Below are positions 42,665 to 51,466 of a stretch of DNA of 64,000 bases, in pieces. Both the position numbers and the translations under genes were made by a program. The notes under the pieces are model-generated. The model was not told the DNA's origin and made no database searches. It worked only from the letters and a program-made list of their open reading frames with translations. Within the stretch, counting starts at the first letter, position 1. Each line of letters opens with the position of its first letter. The stretch is from the NCBI GenBank assembly GCA_030168595.1, contig CP115556.1:1054001-1118000 (forward strand), written 5' to 3'. This stretch comes from Methanomassiliicoccales archaeon LGM-DZ1 (GTDB taxonomy: Archaea; Thermoplasmatota; Thermoplasmata; Methanomassiliicoccales; Methanomethylophilaceae).

Positions 42665-43183
42665 ATGACAGACTATGATGACAGTATGAATGACATGTGG
42701 GCTGACTTCGGCCGCCTCTTCGAGAACGACTTCGAGGACATGAACAGAAGGCTCAACAGGATGTTCGACTCCCTGAAGAGCGCCCCCGGCGTCAAGACCT
42801 ACGGGTACACGATGTACCAGGGGCCCGACGGGGTGCCCCACTACCAGGAGTTCGGCAACACCTCCGGGGACCGCGGGCTGATCGGCAGCACGCCCTTCGG
42901 AATGATAGCCGAGCCTCTCACCGACGTCGTAGAGGACAACGGGGTGGTACGCGCCACTGCGGAGATCCCCGGCGTCGACAAGAAGGACATCAAGCTCGAC
43001 GGGACCGCGAACAGCCTGACTATATCGGTGGACACCCCCAAGAGGAAGTTCACCAAGACCCTCGCCATGCCGTGCGACGTGGACATCGCGTCCGCGAAGG
43101 CGACGTACAACAACGGCATCCTGGAGGTCGAGCTCAAGCCGGTGAAGCCGGCGGAGATCACGCGGCATATCGAAGTCCAGTGA
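42665..43183 (+). CDS. Small heat-shock protein Hsp20
   Basis: 172 residues. The N-terminal helical arm (about 1-75, with MWADFGRLFENDFEDMNRRLNRMF) precedes an alpha-crystallin domain (about 85-170) with the DVVEDNGVVRATAEIPGVDKKDIKL and YNNGILEVELKPVKP strands. It prevents aggregation of denatured proteins, and probably hands substrates to the Cdc48-like ATPase encoded upstream. A perfect GAGGTGAT ribosome-binding site precedes the ATG at 42665. Confidence 0.93.
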   Translation: MTDYDDSMNDMWADFGRLFENDFEDMNRRLNRMFDSLKSAPGVKTYGYTMYQGPDGVPHYQEFGNTSGDRGLIGSTPFGMIAEPLTDVVEDNGVVRATAEIPGVDKKDIKLDGTANSLTISVDTPKRKFTKTLAMPCDVDIASAKATYNNGILEVELKPVKPAEITRHIEVQ

Positions 43184-43190
43184 TCGCAGT

Positions 43191-43211
43191 CGGGGCCCGA
43201 ATAAGGCCCCG
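43191..43211 (+). terminator. GC hairpin after hsp20
   Basis: CGGGGCC and GGCCCCG form a 7-bp stem with a 7-nt loop, followed by TTTAAT, 8 bp after the hsp20 stop. Confidence 0.58.
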
Positions 43212-43311
43212 TTTAATGCCGGGAAGGCGGCCGTCCGTACCTCCATCGGCCGCCCCCGTTCCCCAGGCTCCCGGCATCATTGTTTTATTGCCGCATCTGC
43301 GTCAAGGACGC

Positions 43312-43734
43312 GTGCTCGGCATCAGAAGGAACAAGGACCAATCGCAGTGCCCTGCAGACCAAGGTTTCACGGTCCCGGGGCTGGTTTCCCTCTCCAGGCA
43401 GGAATATTCGGACAGCAGCGGGCGCCATGTGCGCTACCGCATGCGGATATCATCGGTCAGCGGCACGACCAACGACCGTCCGGGCTCCGCCAGGGCGATC
43501 CTCGGCGGGGACCTCGTCATGGTCGACATGGTCCTCCAGAGGTCCGGCCGCCTGGGTATCATGATCGACATCTCCCCCGGCGCCGTCCGCATAACCTCCG
43601 ATTCGATGCTCAAGAGCATAGCGGAGACCGTCCCGCTCCCGGTCAGGGTGCGGCCGGAGCCCGTGTCCCTGAGGATCGCCGAGGGCACGCTGTCCCTCGC
43701 TCTCAGAGCGGAAGGGCCCCTGGATCAACAATGA
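43312..43734 (+). CDS. Hypothetical 140-aa protein
   Basis: I do not recognise a family. The C-terminal 95 residues are rich in hydrophobic strands (RISSVSG, LGGDLVMVDMVLQ, GRLGIMIDISPGAVRITSDS, PLPVRVRPEPVSLRI), typical of a compact beta protein. The N-terminal 45 residues are polar with one Cys. The GTG at 43312 lies 27 bp downstream of TGTTTTATTG, which fits a leaderless start; longer frames upstream run through the hsp20 3' region. Codon bias supports coding. Confidence 0.6.
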   Translation: MLGIRRNKDQSQCPADQGFTVPGLVSLSRQEYSDSSGRHVRYRMRISSVSGTTNDRPGSARAILGGDLVMVDMVLQRSGRLGIMIDISPGAVRITSDSMLKSIAETVPLPVRVRPEPVSLRIAEGTLSLALRAEGPLDQQ

Positions 43735-43786
43735 ACCTCTCCGACTGAACAATCGCTTTATAGAAGGATAAACATCGTTTTATATC

Positions 43787-44743
43787 ATGAACAGAGAGGA
43801 CATGATCAACACGACGCGCGCCATCCTGGCGAAGGCCGGGTTCGACGTGTCGTCCGCAATCAGCATCAGGAGCATCTGCTTCGACGTAGTCGGACGCAGG
43901 GGCAGCACCCTCCTGATCATCAAGGTCCTCAGCAACGTCGACGCGTTCTCCCGCGAGAACGCGAACGAGATGAAGATCATGTCGAACGCTCTCGACGCCT
44001 CCCCCATGATCATCGGGGAGACCTCCAGCTCGGGGAAGCTGGAGAAGGGCATCATCTACACGAGGTTCAAGATCCCCATCATCTCCAACGAGACCCTCGC
44101 GGACCAGCTCCTCGAGGAGGTGCCCCCGTTTATATTCGCCGCCCCCGGCGGGCTGTACGTGAAGATAGACAGCGACACCCTGAGGGAGCTGCGCGAGGAG
44201 CGGGGCATATCCCTGGGGACCCTGGCCGAGACCGCCGGAGTGTCCAGGCGCACGATCCAGATGTACGAGAACGGGATGGGCGCCATGATCGATGCGGCCC
44301 TCCGCCTGGAGGAGTTCCTCGGCACCGACATCATCGAGCCTCTGGACCCCTTCACCTACGCCAAGGACGAGAAGGTCGAGGCCAAGGAGGTCAAGGGGGC
44401 CGGCAGCAAGACCGGTTCCGACCAGCTCGACCGGCTCGTCAACATCGGGTTCTCCATCACCCCGATCGTCAGGGGGCCGTTCGATGCCATCACCCGCGAC
44501 TCGGACAGCAACACCGTCCTCCTCACGGGCGTCGGCGACGAAGAGAGCAAGCTGATCCAGAAGGCCCTTATCGTGTCGGAGCTCTCGAACCTCTCGCACA
44601 GGCATTCGGTCGTCATCGTCCGCAAGAAGCCGGAGCACGAGAGGATCCGCAGCACCGCCCTGGTCACCGACGACGAGCTCAAGAAGATAGACGACAAGGA
44701 CCAGCTGACCGACATCGTCCTCAGCCGGAGCACCAAGAAATGA
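43787..44743 (+). CDS. HTH-type transcriptional regulator (archaeal COG1395)
   Basis: 318 residues. The N-domain (about 1-110) resembles the nuclease-like part of COG1395. A XRE-type HTH follows at about 125-180 (LRELREERGISLGTLAETAGVSRRTIQMYENG), and a C-terminal domain of about 110 residues ends the protein. Family members are archaeal regulators of unknown targets. The downstream gene overlaps as ATGA, so the two are co-translated. Confidence 0.88.
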   Translation: MNREDMINTTRAILAKAGFDVSSAISIRSICFDVVGRRGSTLLIIKVLSNVDAFSRENANEMKIMSNALDASPMIIGETSSSGKLEKGIIYTRFKIPIISNETLADQLLEEVPPFIFAAPGGLYVKIDSDTLRELREERGISLGTLAETAGVSRRTIQMYENGMGAMIDAALRLEEFLGTDIIEPLDPFTYAKDEKVEAKEVKGAGSKTGSDQLDRLVNIGFSITPIVRGPFDAITRDSDSNTVLLTGVGDEESKLIQKALIVSELSNLSHRHSVVIVRKKPEHERIRSTALVTDDELKKIDDKDQLTDIVLSRSTKK

Positions 44744-45375
44744 ACTCGCCTCTGCGCCTGAGCATCGGGAACTGCACGGTGGACGTCCTGCCTGTCGTCA
44801 ACGGCCTCCTCTCCGAGGCCGATGTCGTCAGGGCCAACTACCCGGGGCATGAGGCATACGGGGCCTCGATGAGCATCGAAGGATTGGACGCCCTCGCCAA
44901 AAGGAAGGAGATCGGCACCGACGAGGTCCCGGTGTCCGAGCTCGACATCGTCTATGCGAAGAAGATGTCCCGCTTCGGGGAGATACAGGTGCCGTCGCCC
45001 GCCTTCTGCGAGCTCGTGGACCTCTGCAGGTCGGACGGCAAGACCGTTATCCCCCTCGACATGAGCGATTACGATTACGATACCGCGTACATGCAGTGCG
45101 TCAGGGTGACCGAGTTCACCTCCGAGCACCGCCTGGCCAAGAATGGGATGAAGAAGGCCATGGACGCCCCCGACCCGCACGCCCTCGCGGCCATGTGGGA
45201 CGACCACATCTCGTCCATAAGGGGATATTCGAAGCTCAGCCACAGGCGGGAGGAGCACATCGCCCGCGAGATCGCCGACACCGCGAACTACCGCAGGAGC
45301 CTGCTGGCCGTGGTGGAGACGGAACGCGCAGAAGGGGTCGTTTCCCTGCTGAGGTCCGATTATGGAGCAAAATAA
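44740..45375 (+). CDS. Hypothetical 211-aa protein, possibly TraB-like
   Basis: 211 residues. A helical C-terminal half with REEHIAREIADTANYRRSLLAVVETERAEGVVSLL faintly recalls the TraB/GumN-type pattern where a conserved His or Glu precedes a hydrophobic strand. No membrane segment is present. I would not assign a function. It overlaps the COG1395 regulator by 4 bp and the CPBP gene by 14 bp. The stop is TAA. Confidence 0.65.
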   Translation: MNSPLRLSIGNCTVDVLPVVNGLLSEADVVRANYPGHEAYGASMSIEGLDALAKRKEIGTDEVPVSELDIVYAKKMSRFGEIQVPSPAFCELVDLCRSDGKTVIPLDMSDYDYDTAYMQCVRVTEFTSEHRLAKNGMKKAMDAPDPHALAAMWDDHISSIRGYSKLSHRREEHIAREIADTANYRRSLLAVVETERAEGVVSLLRSDYGAK

Positions 45376-46504
45376 CTGCAGATACTGCAATTATTATGCG
45401 TCCAAAGGCGCTAAATACTGCCCGAGATGCGGGAGGGACCTTTCCGGCATGAGCATTTCCGGGTGTCCCAGATGCGCCGATCAGGCCGCGGCGGGCGCCA
45501 GGTACTGCAGGTACTGCGGGAACTACCTCGGAGAAGGAAGAACACAGCCGTACCCGTCCGGGATGCAGGATGGGCCGGAGCACCCGTTCATGAGGAGCAC
45601 CGTCACCGCGGTGACCCTCCTTTTCATCCTGCTCTGCACGGCGTCCCTGATCGTCTACACCGTCCACGTAGGAGACGTCCTGGGCATAGCCGACCGCTAC
45701 TCGTACAGCATCTACGTCCCCCTCGGCCTCGTGAATGCCTTCTCGATCCCCCTCAGAGGGAACGCCTTCAGGGCGTACATCCTGATCGCCTACGTCTTAT
45801 TCGCCCTGTTCCTGGTATATGCGGTCATATCCTATCAGAGGACGGCCGGGAAGTACGGCACGTCGTCCGACCGCACGGAGCACAGCGGGCTCTCGGCCGC
45901 CGCTTCCTGCCTGAGTGTCTCCCTCTTCCTGTCGATAGTGTACCTCTTGCTCATGTCCTCGGCGGGAGCGGACGCAGACTCGTCATGGATGGACGATTTC
46001 CGCGTCTGGGACCTCAACGCCCTGCTGTTCATGGCCGGACTGAACGAGGAACTGGCGTTCAGGCTCGTATGGATCGGGATCCCGATGGCGCTGCTCGGGT
46101 TCCTGTGGAAGAAGGACCGTCGTTCCCTGCAGTACCTCATGGGCGGGTTCGGCATGTCCAAGGCGGCCCTGGCATTCATCATAATATCATCGACCATATT
46201 CGGTCTGGCACATTACGACGGATGGGGCTGGGTGAAGATCATCGATGCCGCGGCCGGCGGGATCATCTTCGGATATCTGTACACGGAATACGGCCTTTAT
46301 GCAAGCGTGCTCGCCCATTTCCTGAACGATACGGTCACCGTCTTCGCCGGGGGCGTCCTCGGGGAACTGGCACTCATGGCGGCAGGGGCCGTCATCCTCG
46401 TCTACTGGCTCGTGAAGCCGAACAGGGAACTGCTCGACCTGAAGGGCATGCCGGACATGACGGAGAGCCTTCCCCCGATGAAGGACCAATGGGGAAGGCA
46501 CTGA
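45362..46504 (+). CDS. CPBP-family intramembrane metalloprotease with N-terminal double zinc ribbon
   Basis: 380 residues. Two zinc ribbons at the N-terminus (CRYCNYYASKGAKYCPRCG and CPRCADQAAAGARYCRYCG, about residues 6-60) face the cytoplasm. Eight or so transmembrane segments follow. The CPBP catalytic motifs are present: EELAFR near residue 230, FGLAHYDGW near 280, and HFLNDTV near 319. Family members process prenylated proteins or act in immunity and transport. Its start lies within the end of the preceding gene. Confidence 0.88.
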   Translation: MEQNNCRYCNYYASKGAKYCPRCGRDLSGMSISGCPRCADQAAAGARYCRYCGNYLGEGRTQPYPSGMQDGPEHPFMRSTVTAVTLLFILLCTASLIVYTVHVGDVLGIADRYSYSIYVPLGLVNAFSIPLRGNAFRAYILIAYVLFALFLVYAVISYQRTAGKYGTSSDRTEHSGLSAAASCLSVSLFLSIVYLLLMSSAGADADSSWMDDFRVWDLNALLFMAGLNEELAFRLVWIGIPMALLGFLWKKDRRSLQYLMGGFGMSKAALAFIIISSTIFGLAHYDGWGWVKIIDAAAGGIIFGYLYTEYGLYASVLAHFLNDTVTVFAGGVLGELALMAAGAVILVYWLVKPNRELLDLKGMPDMTESLPPMKDQWGRH

Positions 46505-46524
46505 CCCAGATAAGCAAACGGAGA

Positions 46525-47295
46525 TCAGAACGCCTTGGTGATCATGTCCCTGAGGCGCTTCTGGGACTCCACGGCCGACTCCAGGTTCCTGGACTCGATG
46601 ATGTACCTTCCCTTGTAGAACGACAGCTTCTTCATGACCGCCGGGAAATCGATGGAACCGTCGCCGATGGTGAGGTGCTCGTCCCTCTTCCCGTTGTTGT
46701 CATGAATGTGGACATTGACTATCCTGTCCCTGAAGGCATCGATCATGGCGTCCAGCTGGCCCGAGGTATTGGCATGCCCGACGTCCAGGCATATCCCCAG
46801 GTCCGTCCCGGCCACGATATCCTCGAGTTCCGACGCCTTTACGCCCAGCATAACCGGTAAATCCGGCATGTTCTCGATGGCCAGGCGCACGCCGTACTCT
46901 GTCTGGGCGCGGTCGAGGAGGCGCATGGTGTCCTTGGACGCCCGGATCGATTTCTCGCGCATGTCCGTCATGGCGAGGTTGACGATCCCCGGATGGACGG
47001 TTATGCATTGGGCCCCGAACTCCACGGCGGCCTCCATCTCCGACATGAACTCCATGCATGATGCTTCCCTCATGCGGTCGTTGAGGGCGGCGGCGTTGGT
47101 ATCCGCTATCGCCGAGTGAACAGTGAAGGTCATGCCGTTCGCCTCCCCTGTGCCCAGAAGGCCGGATATCTTCTGGACGACGTGCTTGTACTCCGAGAAT
47201 ATCTCCCAGTGGGAGAACTCCGCCGATATCTTGGCCAGGCAGGGCTGGAAATCCTCCTTGCCGAAGTCAGGGCAGGAAACTCCTATGACGGTCAG
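46525..47295 (-). CDS. Sugar phosphate isomerase/epimerase-like TIM barrel, apparent CTG start
   Basis: 256 residues of the xylose isomerase/endonuclease IV-like barrel. Metal-site candidates are CITVHPG (His near residue 96), the Glu of LAIENMPD near 143, the Asp/His pair in CLDVGHAN near 176, VHIHDNN near 203 and the final Glu in YIIESRN near 241. The substrate is unknown. The first conventional start (ATG at 47133) would remove the first barrel strands (IGVSCPDFGKEDF). Upstream of it, up to an in-frame TGA, only CTG codons could serve; CTG at 47295 overlaps the previous stop as CTGA and follows GGAGGTGA at 4-5 bp. Confidence 0.78.
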   Translation of the reverse strand: MTVIGVSCPDFGKEDFQPCLAKISAEFSHWEIFSEYKHVVQKISGLLGTGEANGMTFTVHSAIADTNAAALNDRMREASCMEFMSEMEAAVEFGAQCITVHPGIVNLAMTDMREKSIRASKDTMRLLDRAQTEYGVRLAIENMPDLPVMLGVKASELEDIVAGTDLGICLDVGHANTSGQLDAMIDAFRDRIVNVHIHDNNGKRDEHLTIGDGSIDFPAVMKKLSFYKGRYIIESRNLESAVESQKRLRDMITKAF

Positions 47296-47684
47296 CAGCT
47301 CACCTCCTCACCGTTGACGGTAACAGGCGCCACCCGGTCGATGAGCGCATCGAGGTCCTCGTCCTCCACCGTGACGTCGATGGTGCCGAGGACGGTGCGA
47401 TAGTCCACGAAGGACACCTTGCCGACGGTAGCGACCTGCTTGTTCAGCCTGATGGTCGCAACGGTATGCCCCCTGCGCTCGCCTTTGAGGAACTGGGAAC
47501 GGGCGGTATCGAGGATCCTCTGCTCGCGGATCTTCTGGGAGAAGCGCACCAGGTCGGCAGGGCCCGAGAGGACCCCGTCGGCGAGGGCCAGCTCGGCCGT
47601 GGGGAAGAGGTTGAGCACAGCGGCCCTGACCTTATCAGGGTCCTCGCTCGGATAGACAGGGCAGGATACCGTCACTCTAGCCAT
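47292..47684 (-). CDS. RNA-binding protein, COG1325 (predicted exosome-associated)
   Basis: 130 residues. The family hallmark is YPSEDPDKVRAAVLNLFP at the N-terminus and LDTARSQFLKGERRGHTVATIRLNKQVATVGKVSF in the middle. Archaeal COG1325 proteins are predicted to bind RNA with the exosome; no experiment is known to me. It is co-transcribed with the TIM-barrel gene. Confidence 0.85.
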   Translation of the reverse strand: MARVTVSCPVYPSEDPDKVRAAVLNLFPTAELALADGVLSGPADLVRFSQKIREQRILDTARSQFLKGERRGHTVATIRLNKQVATVGKVSFVDYRTVLGTIDVTVEDEDLDALIDRVAPVTVNGEEVSC

Positions 47685-47808
47685 GGTCTCGGAATCGGCG
47701 GGCAGGTATTAATTGGATTTGCAGAATAAGTGCCAGAATCAGCCCGCTGCAATGTTCCGCTGGTCGCAACCCCATCACTATATAACCCCGTTGCGATAGC
47801 CTCGGTCA

Positions 47809-49242
47809 ATGAAGGACGATATACTCGACGCGGCATCTAGGAGGAAACTGTTCCTCTCGCCCGACGCTCTCGAGATAATCGATTCGAACGGCTACCCCAT
47901 GGAGATGGTCAACACCATGCTCAATGCGATGGCCGGGAACAAGATGTTCGTCACCAAGGAGGATGTCATCGACTTCCTGAACGGCGACAAGGCCCTCTTC
48001 GAGAAGGAGAAGACCGCCAAGCCCCGCAACAAACGGGACCTGGACATAGAGGTCGTGCCCGGATCGGACATCACCGGGAACTCGACCTGCGAAGGGACCA
48101 TCCAGGATTTCACGGCCTACTTCCGCAGCAGGTACAACCTGCTCAAGCGCATAATCTCGAGCCACAAGGACTTCACGATGTCCACCAGCATCGCTCATGC
48201 GATGCAGTTCGACCGCCAGGTCAACATCGTCGGGATGGTGTACGAGGTGCGCCAGAGCCAGAAAGGCCATACTATCCTGACGGTCGAGGACGAGACCGGG
48301 ACCTGTAACGTCCTCATAAAAAAGGACTCCCCCTACGCTGATAACATCTACATCAACGACGAGGTCATCGGGATAACCGGGAAGAAGATGGAGCGCGGCA
48401 CCCTCTTCGTCGCCGACAAGGTCGTCCGCCCGGACATCTCCAAGAGGCACACCTGGGAGGTCAGCGATTCCACGTCGTCGGTGGCCTTCCTCAGCGACAT
48501 CCACATCGGCTCGAAGGAGTTCCTGAAAACGAGCTGGGAAAGGATGATCTCCTGGCTCAAAGCGAACGCTTACGACATGGGCCTGAACTACATCGTGATG
48601 CCCGGCGACGTCGTGGACGGCATCGGCGCGTATCCGGGGCAGGAAGCGGACCTGGAGATAGACGACATCTACCGCCAGTACGAGACCCTCGCCGAGTATG
48701 TGAAAGAGATACCTGATGACATCAAGATCATCCTCCACCCCGGCAACCATGACGCCTGCAGGCTCGCCGAGCCCCAGCCGGCGATATCCGAGATGTACGC
48801 CCACGGGTTCGATTCCAATGTCACCCTCACCGGCAACCCCATAAGGCTGAAGATCGAGGGCAGGAAGGTCACTTCCTACCACGGCAAGAGCATCGATGAT
48901 TTCATCTCCGCCGTGCGCGGGATGTCCTACGACGACCCCCTCGCCGTCATGAGGGAGATGGCCCTGAGAAGGCACCTTGCGCCCATGTACGGCATGAGGA
49001 ACGCCCTTGCGCCCGAGAAGAAGGACTACCTCGTTATGGAGGAGGAGCCCGACATCTTCGTGTCCGGGCATGTCCACGGCGCCGGCACCATGGAGTACCA
49101 CGGGGTCAAGATGATCAATGCCAGCACATGGCAGGCCCAGACGGATTACCAGGCCATGCACAACTTCAACCCCGACCCCTGCATCATGCCGATCGTCGAC
49201 CTGGGCACCGGCAGGGTCGTCATGAAGAACTTCATGAAGTGA
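47809..49242 (+). CDS. polB: DNA polymerase D small subunit (DP1), proofreading exonuclease
   Basis: 477 residues. PolD is the replicative polymerase of euryarchaea; DP1 is the 3'-5' exonuclease. A short N-terminal helical domain (about 1-60) is followed by an OB fold (about 140-210), then the calcineurin-like phosphodiesterase: SDIHIGSKEF near 228, PGDVVDG near 265, LHPGNHDAC near 310, and SGHVHGAG near 418. The metal ligands are present. It is convergent with the ATP synthase operon. Confidence 0.95.
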   Translation: MKDDILDAASRRKLFLSPDALEIIDSNGYPMEMVNTMLNAMAGNKMFVTKEDVIDFLNGDKALFEKEKTAKPRNKRDLDIEVVPGSDITGNSTCEGTIQDFTAYFRSRYNLLKRIISSHKDFTMSTSIAHAMQFDRQVNIVGMVYEVRQSQKGHTILTVEDETGTCNVLIKKDSPYADNIYINDEVIGITGKKMERGTLFVADKVVRPDISKRHTWEVSDSTSSVAFLSDIHIGSKEFLKTSWERMISWLKANAYDMGLNYIVMPGDVVDGIGAYPGQEADLEIDDIYRQYETLAEYVKEIPDDIKIILHPGNHDACRLAEPQPAISEMYAHGFDSNVTLTGNPIRLKIEGRKVTSYHGKSIDDFISAVRGMSYDDPLAVMREMALRRHLAPMYGMRNALAPEKKDYLVMEEEPDIFVSGHVHGAGTMEYHGVKMINASTWQAQTDYQAMHNFNPDPCIMPIVDLGTGRVVMKNFMK

Positions 49243-49279
49243 TTGCCGCCGCGGCCTGACGATCTATAAAAAGAAAGAA

Positions 49280-49303
49280 CGGGGTCGAAGGCCCCGAAAG
49301 GGG
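49280..49303. terminator. Two alternative hairpins between polB and the ATP synthase operon
   Basis: CGGGGTC and GGCCCCG (49280-49296) or CCCC, GAAA, GGGG (49292-49303) can form, but not both. They lie between convergent stops. Confidence 0.5.
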
Positions 49304-49305
49304 TT

Positions 49306-49458
49306 TCAGAAGAGCAGCTGCTCTGCAAGGATCCAGATGATGATGAAGGCCCCAAGCATGAGCATTCCGTAAGCGATGATCCAGACGGCCTTGAACGCGC
49401 GTCTGAGCTTCACAGGGTCCTCGCGGATCTCATCCATGCGGTCTTCAAGAGATTTCAT
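49306..49458 (-). CDS. 50-aa membrane protein ending the ATP synthase operon
   Basis: The short gene begins at an ATG that overlaps the atpD stop as ATGA. The product has a charged N-terminus (MKSLEDRMDEIREDPVKLRR) and one membrane helix (about 25-46) ending QLLF. I do not know the family. It is in the position where some A-ATPase operons carry a small accessory membrane protein. Confidence 0.7.
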   Translation of the reverse strand: MKSLEDRMDEIREDPVKLRRAFKAVWIIAYGMLMLGAFIIIWILAEQLLF

Positions 49459-50078
49459 CAGCTTTTGCCCTTGATGTGCTTGAGGCGGGTGGTGTTCTCC
49501 CTCTCCATCTCTTCGAGGCGGAACTTGACGAAGTGCTCCGAGTCCTTGAGGTCGGGGATGATCTTGAACTCAAGCGCGTTGACACGGCGCTTGGTCTTCT
49601 CGATCTCATCGAGGAGCTTCTTCATGGTGGTCTCGACCTCGGCGGCCCTGACGAGGGTCTCGAGGAGCTTCTCGAAGGCGGCCGAGGCCTCCTCCACGTA
49701 GGCCGAGGTGTCCAGGACACCGAACCCCTTGTTCAGGAGATCGGTGTGGATGGACGTGGCCTCGACCTTCGGGACCATCATTCCCATGATGGACTTGCTG
49801 CCAAGCTTGACCTCGGGGCGGGCGTTCAGAGCGTACGCGGCGCTCCTCACGGCCACCTCTCCGTCGATGGCGCGGGCGATGGTGATCTTCTTCATCGCCT
49901 GCTGGAAGTCGGAGCTGACACCGGCGCGCATCTGCCTCGCCTTCTCCAGGACCTCGAAGAACTCGATGATGAGGCCGTCCCTCTTCATCTTGAGGATCTT
50001 GTGCCCCGACTGGGACAGCTTGATCCTCCTCTTGAGGTCGAGGAGCACGGAGCGGGTAGGTACGACATCCTGAGGCAT
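49458..50078 (-). CDS. atpD: A-type ATP synthase subunit D (central stalk)
   Basis: 206 residues. Subunit D forms the central rotor shaft with F. The two long helices (PTRSVLLDLKRRIKLSQSGHKILKMKRDGLIIEF and the C-terminal KRRVNALEFKIIPDL) match the family. The spacing to atpB is 3 bp, and the ATG follows GCGATG-type context. Confidence 0.95.
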   Translation of the reverse strand: MPQDVVPTRSVLLDLKRRIKLSQSGHKILKMKRDGLIIEFFEVLEKARQMRAGVSSDFQQAMKKITIARAIDGEVAVRSAAYALNARPEVKLGSKSIMGMMVPKVEATSIHTDLLNKGFGVLDTSAYVEEASAAFEKLLETLVRAAEVETTMKKLLDEIEKTKRRVNALEFKIIPDLKDSEHFVKFRLEEMERENTTRLKHIKGKS

Positions 50079-50081
50079 CGC

Positions 50082-51464
50082 TCATTCCTTCTTGGGGAGG
50101 TACTTCTGGATGTACTTCTTGTCGATCCTGGTGAGCTGGTCGATGTCGAGCTCCTTCAGGATGTCCCAGGCGATGTCGAGGGTCGTCTCGATGGAGCGGT
50201 CCTCGTCGATGCCCTGGCGGACGATGCGGTCCTCGAAGATGTCGGCGAAGTCGAGGAGCTTCCTGTCCTTGGCGTTCAGGGAGTCCTTTCCGACGATGGC
50301 GACAAGCCCGCGGAGGTCCTTACCCTCGGCGTAGGAGGCGTACAGCTGGTCCGAGACGGCCTTGTGGTCGTCGCGGGTCTTGCCGGCTCCGATACCGTTG
50401 TTCATCAGCCTCGACAGGGAGCTGCTGACGTTCACGGGCGGGTAGATACCGGCCCTGTACAGGTCCATCGACAGCACGATCTGGCCCTCGGTGATGTAAC
50501 CGGAGAGGTCGGGGATCGGGTGGGTGATATCGGACCCGGGCATGGTCAGGATGGGGATCTGGGTGATGGAACCCTTCTTCCCTTTGATCTTACCTGCACG
50601 CTCGTAGAGCTGGGCGAGGTCGGTGTACATGTAACCGGGGTAGCCACGCCTTCCGGGGACTTCCTCACGGGCGGCTCCGACCTGACGGAGCGCCTCGCAG
50701 TAGTTCGTGATGTCGGTCATGATGACCAGCACCTGCATCCCGAGGTCGAACGCCATGTACTCTGCGGTGGTGAGTCCCAGACGCGGGGTGGCGATACGCT
50801 CGACGGCGGGGTCGTCGGCGAGGTTCAGGAAGACGACGGCGTTCTTCAGGGCGCCGGTCCTCTCGAACTCGTTCATGAACTTCTGCTTCTCCTCGTTGGT
50901 GATACCCAGAGCGATGAACACGACAGCGAACTCCTCGTTCTCGCCGCGGACCTTGGCCTGCCTGGCGATCTGGAGAGCGATATCGTTGTGGGGAAGACCG
51001 GATGCGGAGAAGATAGGGAGCTTCTGACCCCTGACGAGGGTGTTCATCCCGTCGATGGTCGAGATACCGGTCTCGATGAAGTCGGCGGGGGAGTCCCTGG
51101 CCCACGGGTTGATAGCTGCTCCGGCGATGTCGAGCTCCTTCTCGGGAACGATCTTGGCGCCGCCGTCCAGCGGGTCTCCGGCTCCGTTCAGGACACGTCC
51201 GAGCATGTCCTTGGAGACGGGCATCTTCATGGTCTCGCCCAGGAACCTCACGGATGCGGCCCTGTCGATACCGTCGGTGCCCTCGAAGATCTGAACGACG
51301 ACCATGTCGTCGGAGGAATCGAGGACCTCTCCTCTCTTGATGGACCCATCGGAGAGCCTGACGGAGACGAGCTCCTTGTAGCCGACGGGCTCGGTGTTCT
51401 TCACGAACACGAGGGGACCGGCGATCTCATCGATGGTCTTGTACTCTTTTGCAACCTCTGCCAT
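50082..51464 (-). CDS. atpB: A-type ATP synthase regulatory subunit B
   Basis: 460 residues. Subunit B is the non-catalytic partner of A in the head; it has the nucleotide-binding fold but a degenerate P-loop ([20 protein letters not shown], near residue 150). [21 protein letters not shown] and [27 protein letters not shown] are family signatures. It starts 2 bp after atpA. Confidence 0.96.
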   Translation of the reverse strand: MAEVAKEYKTIDEIAGPLVFVKNTEPVGYKELVSVRLSDGSIKRGEVLDSSDDMVVVQIFEGTDGIDRAASVRFLGETMKMPVSKDMLGRVLNGAGDPLDGGAKIVPEKELDIAGAAINPWARDSPADFIETGISTIDGMNTLVRGQKLPIFSASGLPHNDIALQIARQAKVRGENEEFAVVFIALGITNEEKQKFMNEFERTGALKNAVVFLNLADDPAVERIATPRLGLTTAEYMAFDLGMQVLVIMTDITNYCEALRQVGAAREEVPGRRGYPGYMYTDLAQLYERAGKIKGKKGSITQIPILTMPGSDITHPIPDLSGYITEGQIVLSMDLYRAGIYPPVNVSSSLSRLMNNGIGAGKTRDDHKAVSDQLYASYAEGKDLRGLVAIVGKDSLNAKDRKLLDFADIFEDRIVRQGIDEDRSIETTLDIAWDILKELDIDQLTRIDKKYIQKYLPKKE

Positions 51465-51466
51465 GT

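Noticed and set aside
43434-43752. Minus-strand frames opposite the 140-aa hypothetical gene
   Set aside because: GC-rich third positions fit only the plus-strand frame; the minus frames are its shadow.
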